Under the pieces are notes generated by a model. It was given only the letters and a program-made list of their open reading frames with translations. It made no database searches and was not told where the DNA came from. Shown here piece after piece: positions 5,433 to 6,757 of a stretch of DNA of 6,757 nucleotides (the first letter of the stretch is position 1; every line of letters begins with the position of its first letter). Both the position numbers and the translations under genes were made by a program. This DNA comes from Xanthobacteraceae bacterium (lineage in GTDB: Bacteria > Pseudomonadota > Alphaproteobacteria > Rhizobiales > Xanthobacteraceae). The stretch covers positions 1 to 6,757 of the forward strand of contig JASHRR010000359.1 in the NCBI GenBank assembly GCA_030037185.1, written 5' to 3'.

Positions 5433-5512
5433 CGGCCGATACTTGCCGCATGGCCAAGAAGCCCGAACCGCCGAAGCCGATCATCTGGAACGTCTACAAG
5501 TTCGCCAGCAAG
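5433..5512 (+). repeat. Diverged duplicate, copy 2 (partner at 391-471)
   Basis: This carries the same CGGCCGATACT lead-in, ATG context and first ~20 codons as 391-471. It lies in the same orientation, about 5 kb away. Confidence 0.5.
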
Positions 5513-5603
5513 GCCGAGAGGCCCCTGACGAGGCCGCCGCGATGGCGAAGGCCTCGGTGGAATTTCGGTGCCTGCGAACCGTCTGCCAACGATACGGCGA
5601 TGG
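5450..5603 (+). pseudogene. Small MAKKPEP-type gene split over three frames
   Basis: Three consecutive pieces of one small protein lie in three frames: [20 protein letters not shown] at 5450-5515, [17 protein letters not shown] at 5518-5568, and [12 protein letters not shown] at 5568-5603. Together they reconstruct the family pattern seen in the 409 copy, with the short AVWLGxV piece lost at the first junction and a one-base loss at the second. The open frame from 5450 nevertheless continues into the following gene and would give a 141-residue chimaera to 5875, with an Arg/Pro-rich middle (about residues 23-50) that looks non-native. The first codons and lead-in match the 409 copy. The family's function is unknown. 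Confidence 0.6.
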
Positions 5604-5875
5604 CCCACCGCAAAGGCGAAATCACCCGCGGTGATCTTAGGCGCAAATGGCCGCATCACGTAGCGCTTCCGGCCGAAAAGGTGCGAGGCCTCACGAACAG
5701 TGAGGTGATATTTTGCGCTGCCGGTGTTCTATCGGCGACTCCGCCCACGTACTCCCTGCGCCGCGATGACAGCGACTACGTGGTGTTCTGCTTTGCCAAG
5801 CCGGAAGACGCTGAGGCCTTTGCCAAGCGCTTTAGTGGGGAGCGGTTGCCGGCGAGCAGCCAGGGATCAGCCTGA
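5600..5875 (+). CDS. Small conserved hypothetical protein (KWPHHV / [10 protein letters not shown] type)
   Basis: This encodes 91 residues from the ATG at 5600. The same frame is open back to ATG 5450, so an annotation pipeline may call the 141-residue version; I prefer 5600 because the 5450-5599 part is the wreck of a separate gene. Conserved-looking blocks are [25 protein letters not shown], a middle with [13 protein letters not shown], then [15 protein letters not shown] and [17 protein letters not shown]. The last block has the alternating strand-helix look of a small alpha/beta domain. I recognise the family as common in Bradyrhizobium; no function is known. The ATG sits at the expected end of the broken upstream gene, as if the two had once overlapped at ATGA. 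No good ribosome site is seen. Confidence 0.75.
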   Translation: MAHRKGEITRGDLRRKWPHHVALPAEKVRGLTNSEVIFCAAGVLSATPPTYSLRRDDSDYVVFCFAKPEDAEAFAKRFSGERLPASSQGSA

Positions 5876-5894
5876 AAACAAGCGGCCCTTGTTT
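5876..5894 (+). terminator. Hairpin directly after the 5600-5875 gene
   Basis: AAACAAG (5876-5882) and CTTGTTT (5888-5894) pair perfectly over seven bases around CGGCC, starting at the base after the TGA stop. The stem is AT-rich and only three Ts end it, so it is at best a weak intrinsic terminator or a 3'-end stabilising hairpin. Confidence 0.4.
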
Positions 5895-6634
5895 AAGCGA
5901 GTTGAATGCTTTCGTATTGTCGCCCTTGCTCCATCCTGCGCGTCCGGTGGCGCGCCGATGAACACCGCCGCAACGGCCGCGGGTTGCAGCCGCGTGCTCG
6001 CTCCCGGTGAGCGGCAGGACGTGAGCGAAGATGGACGGCACGTCGGGCTCGGTGAGGCGGATCGCCAGCCCGGCGACCTGGTCCGTGATAGCATTTTTGC
6101 CGGCCCGTTGATTTTGGCGCTTCGGAATACGGGCAAAAATTGAACCGAGCGAATTTGACTCATTGTTACGCTCTGTGGGCTCAAAACATTTATTCTCTAC
6201 GGCTGCTGAGGATGCAGCGGAATGACGGAGCCTCGGCGTCGACAGGCTCACGACGTGCAGATCTCCATCAAGCCGCGCCAGCATCAATGACGGGATGCTT
6301 CGCCAAGCGGAAACAAATCGCGCGATTCCGAGTCCGAGTTTCGACGGCGGCGGTGCCCCGACGCCCTCCCGATATCTAGAAATCTAGAACGCGTGCTCCG
6401 GGGCCGAGGGTGGCCCGTGGCGACAGTCTGAGGTGCTCCAGGAACCCCAGGTCCAACTTACATGCGGGCTTAATCTCACCAAGCAAACACCGACCTCGGT
6501 ACCGACGACACAAGGACGAGGGTAGACTTACATGGATCAAAGCACCATTAGGCTATACCTGCCGTCCGCCCTACAGTCTGTCGACATTCAGCATGCCTGT
6601 TTGGCCGTACCGTCGCTAAGATTCGGTGAAGGTA
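5895..6634. other. Stretch without a supported gene
   Basis: Open frames exist on both strands, and in 5950-6140 at least three frames look mildly coding. The minus-strand reading (AITDQVAGLAIRLTEPDV, then SIFAHVLPLTGSE) is the most protein-like but has no convincing start and decays into Arg/Ser-rich sequence, so a relic is possible. A 50-codon plus ORF from ATG 6532 (MDQSTIRLYLPSAL) is unrecognised. Small direct repeats were seen (ATCTAGAA twice near 6374-6389; ACTTACATG at 6456 and 6526). Confidence 0.4.
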
Positions 6635-6757
6635 CTACCGCGGCTGCCGGAACACCGGTCTCAGTTCAACTTTGCGGTTCCTGAAATCGCGGAGGAACTC
6701 CTCAAAGGCCTCCAGGCCGCCGGGCCTCATCATCATCTCTTCAAACTCGCCATACGC
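6635..6757 (-). CDS. C-terminal end of a gene entering from the right edge
   Basis: The minus frame is open from the window edge to TAG at 6635-6637 and gives the last 40 residues of a protein: AYGEFEEMMMRPGGLEAF, then EEFLRDFRNRKVELRP and the tail VFRQPR. The charged amphipathic helix with FEEFLRDF and the natural codon use make this a believable gene end. The start and most of the protein lie outside the window, and I do not recognise the family. Confidence 0.55.
   Translation of the reverse strand, partial: AYGEFEEMMMRPGGLEAFEEFLRDFRNRKVELRPVFRQPR

Noticed and set aside
5832..6287. Minus-strand ORF of 151 codons
   Set aside because: It begins outside any ribosome site, its ends are Arg/Ser/Ala-rich and it overlaps the end of the 5600 gene. 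Only a short middle piece looks coding, so it is noted as a possible relic only.
6374..6389. Twin ATCTAGAA direct repeat as a possible insertion-site duplication
   Set aside because: The copies are adjacent rather than flanking an element, and no transposase or terminal inverted repeats are nearby.

Overview
The window looks like an accessory, gene-poor stretch of a Bradyrhizobium-type (Rhizobiales) genome, most likely a symbiosis-island or other horizontally acquired region. The reasons are mixed GC content, small lineage-restricted hypothetical proteins whose signatures I recognise from memory as recurrent in Bradyrhizobium, and many broken genes. No database search was possible, so the taxonomic call rests on recognition alone. 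No RNA gene, CRISPR array or intact transposase was found.

Layout. 1-600: an ORF running in from the left edge, then a decayed copy of a small MARKPEP-type gene (409-588). 617-2084: a divergent pair, a single-pass coiled-coil protein on the minus strand (start chosen at 1384) and a small multi-pass membrane protein on the plus strand (1569-2084), separated by 184 bp that hold a tts-box-like motif. 2101-2666: two small helical proteins on the minus strand, with inverted repeats nearby. 2819-3390: no supported gene. 3392-4109: a palindrome, a wrecked Hint-domain gene and a short cysteine-containing ORF. 4180-4343: a fossil of an ATP-dependent DNA ligase. 4556-5239: an anchored protein with a C-terminal two-cysteine segment, minus strand. 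5450-5875: a second decayed MA(K/R)KPEP gene running directly into a small intact gene. 5895-6634: no supported gene. 6635-6757: the C-terminal end of a gene running in from the right edge.

The genes do not form a recognisable pathway. The clearest story is genome erosion by small rearrangements. The Hint gene carries a probable one-base insertion near its start and a roughly 55-bp in-place inversion that flips its core motif. The ligase lost everything between catalytic motifs I and IV and then shifted frame. Two paralogous small genes decayed in different ways. The most regulatory-looking signals are a TGTTA-N6-TAACA palindrome that occurs twice, a related reversed palindrome upstream of the Hint gene, and the tts-box-like element. 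I found no convincing evidence of a new multi-gene system.
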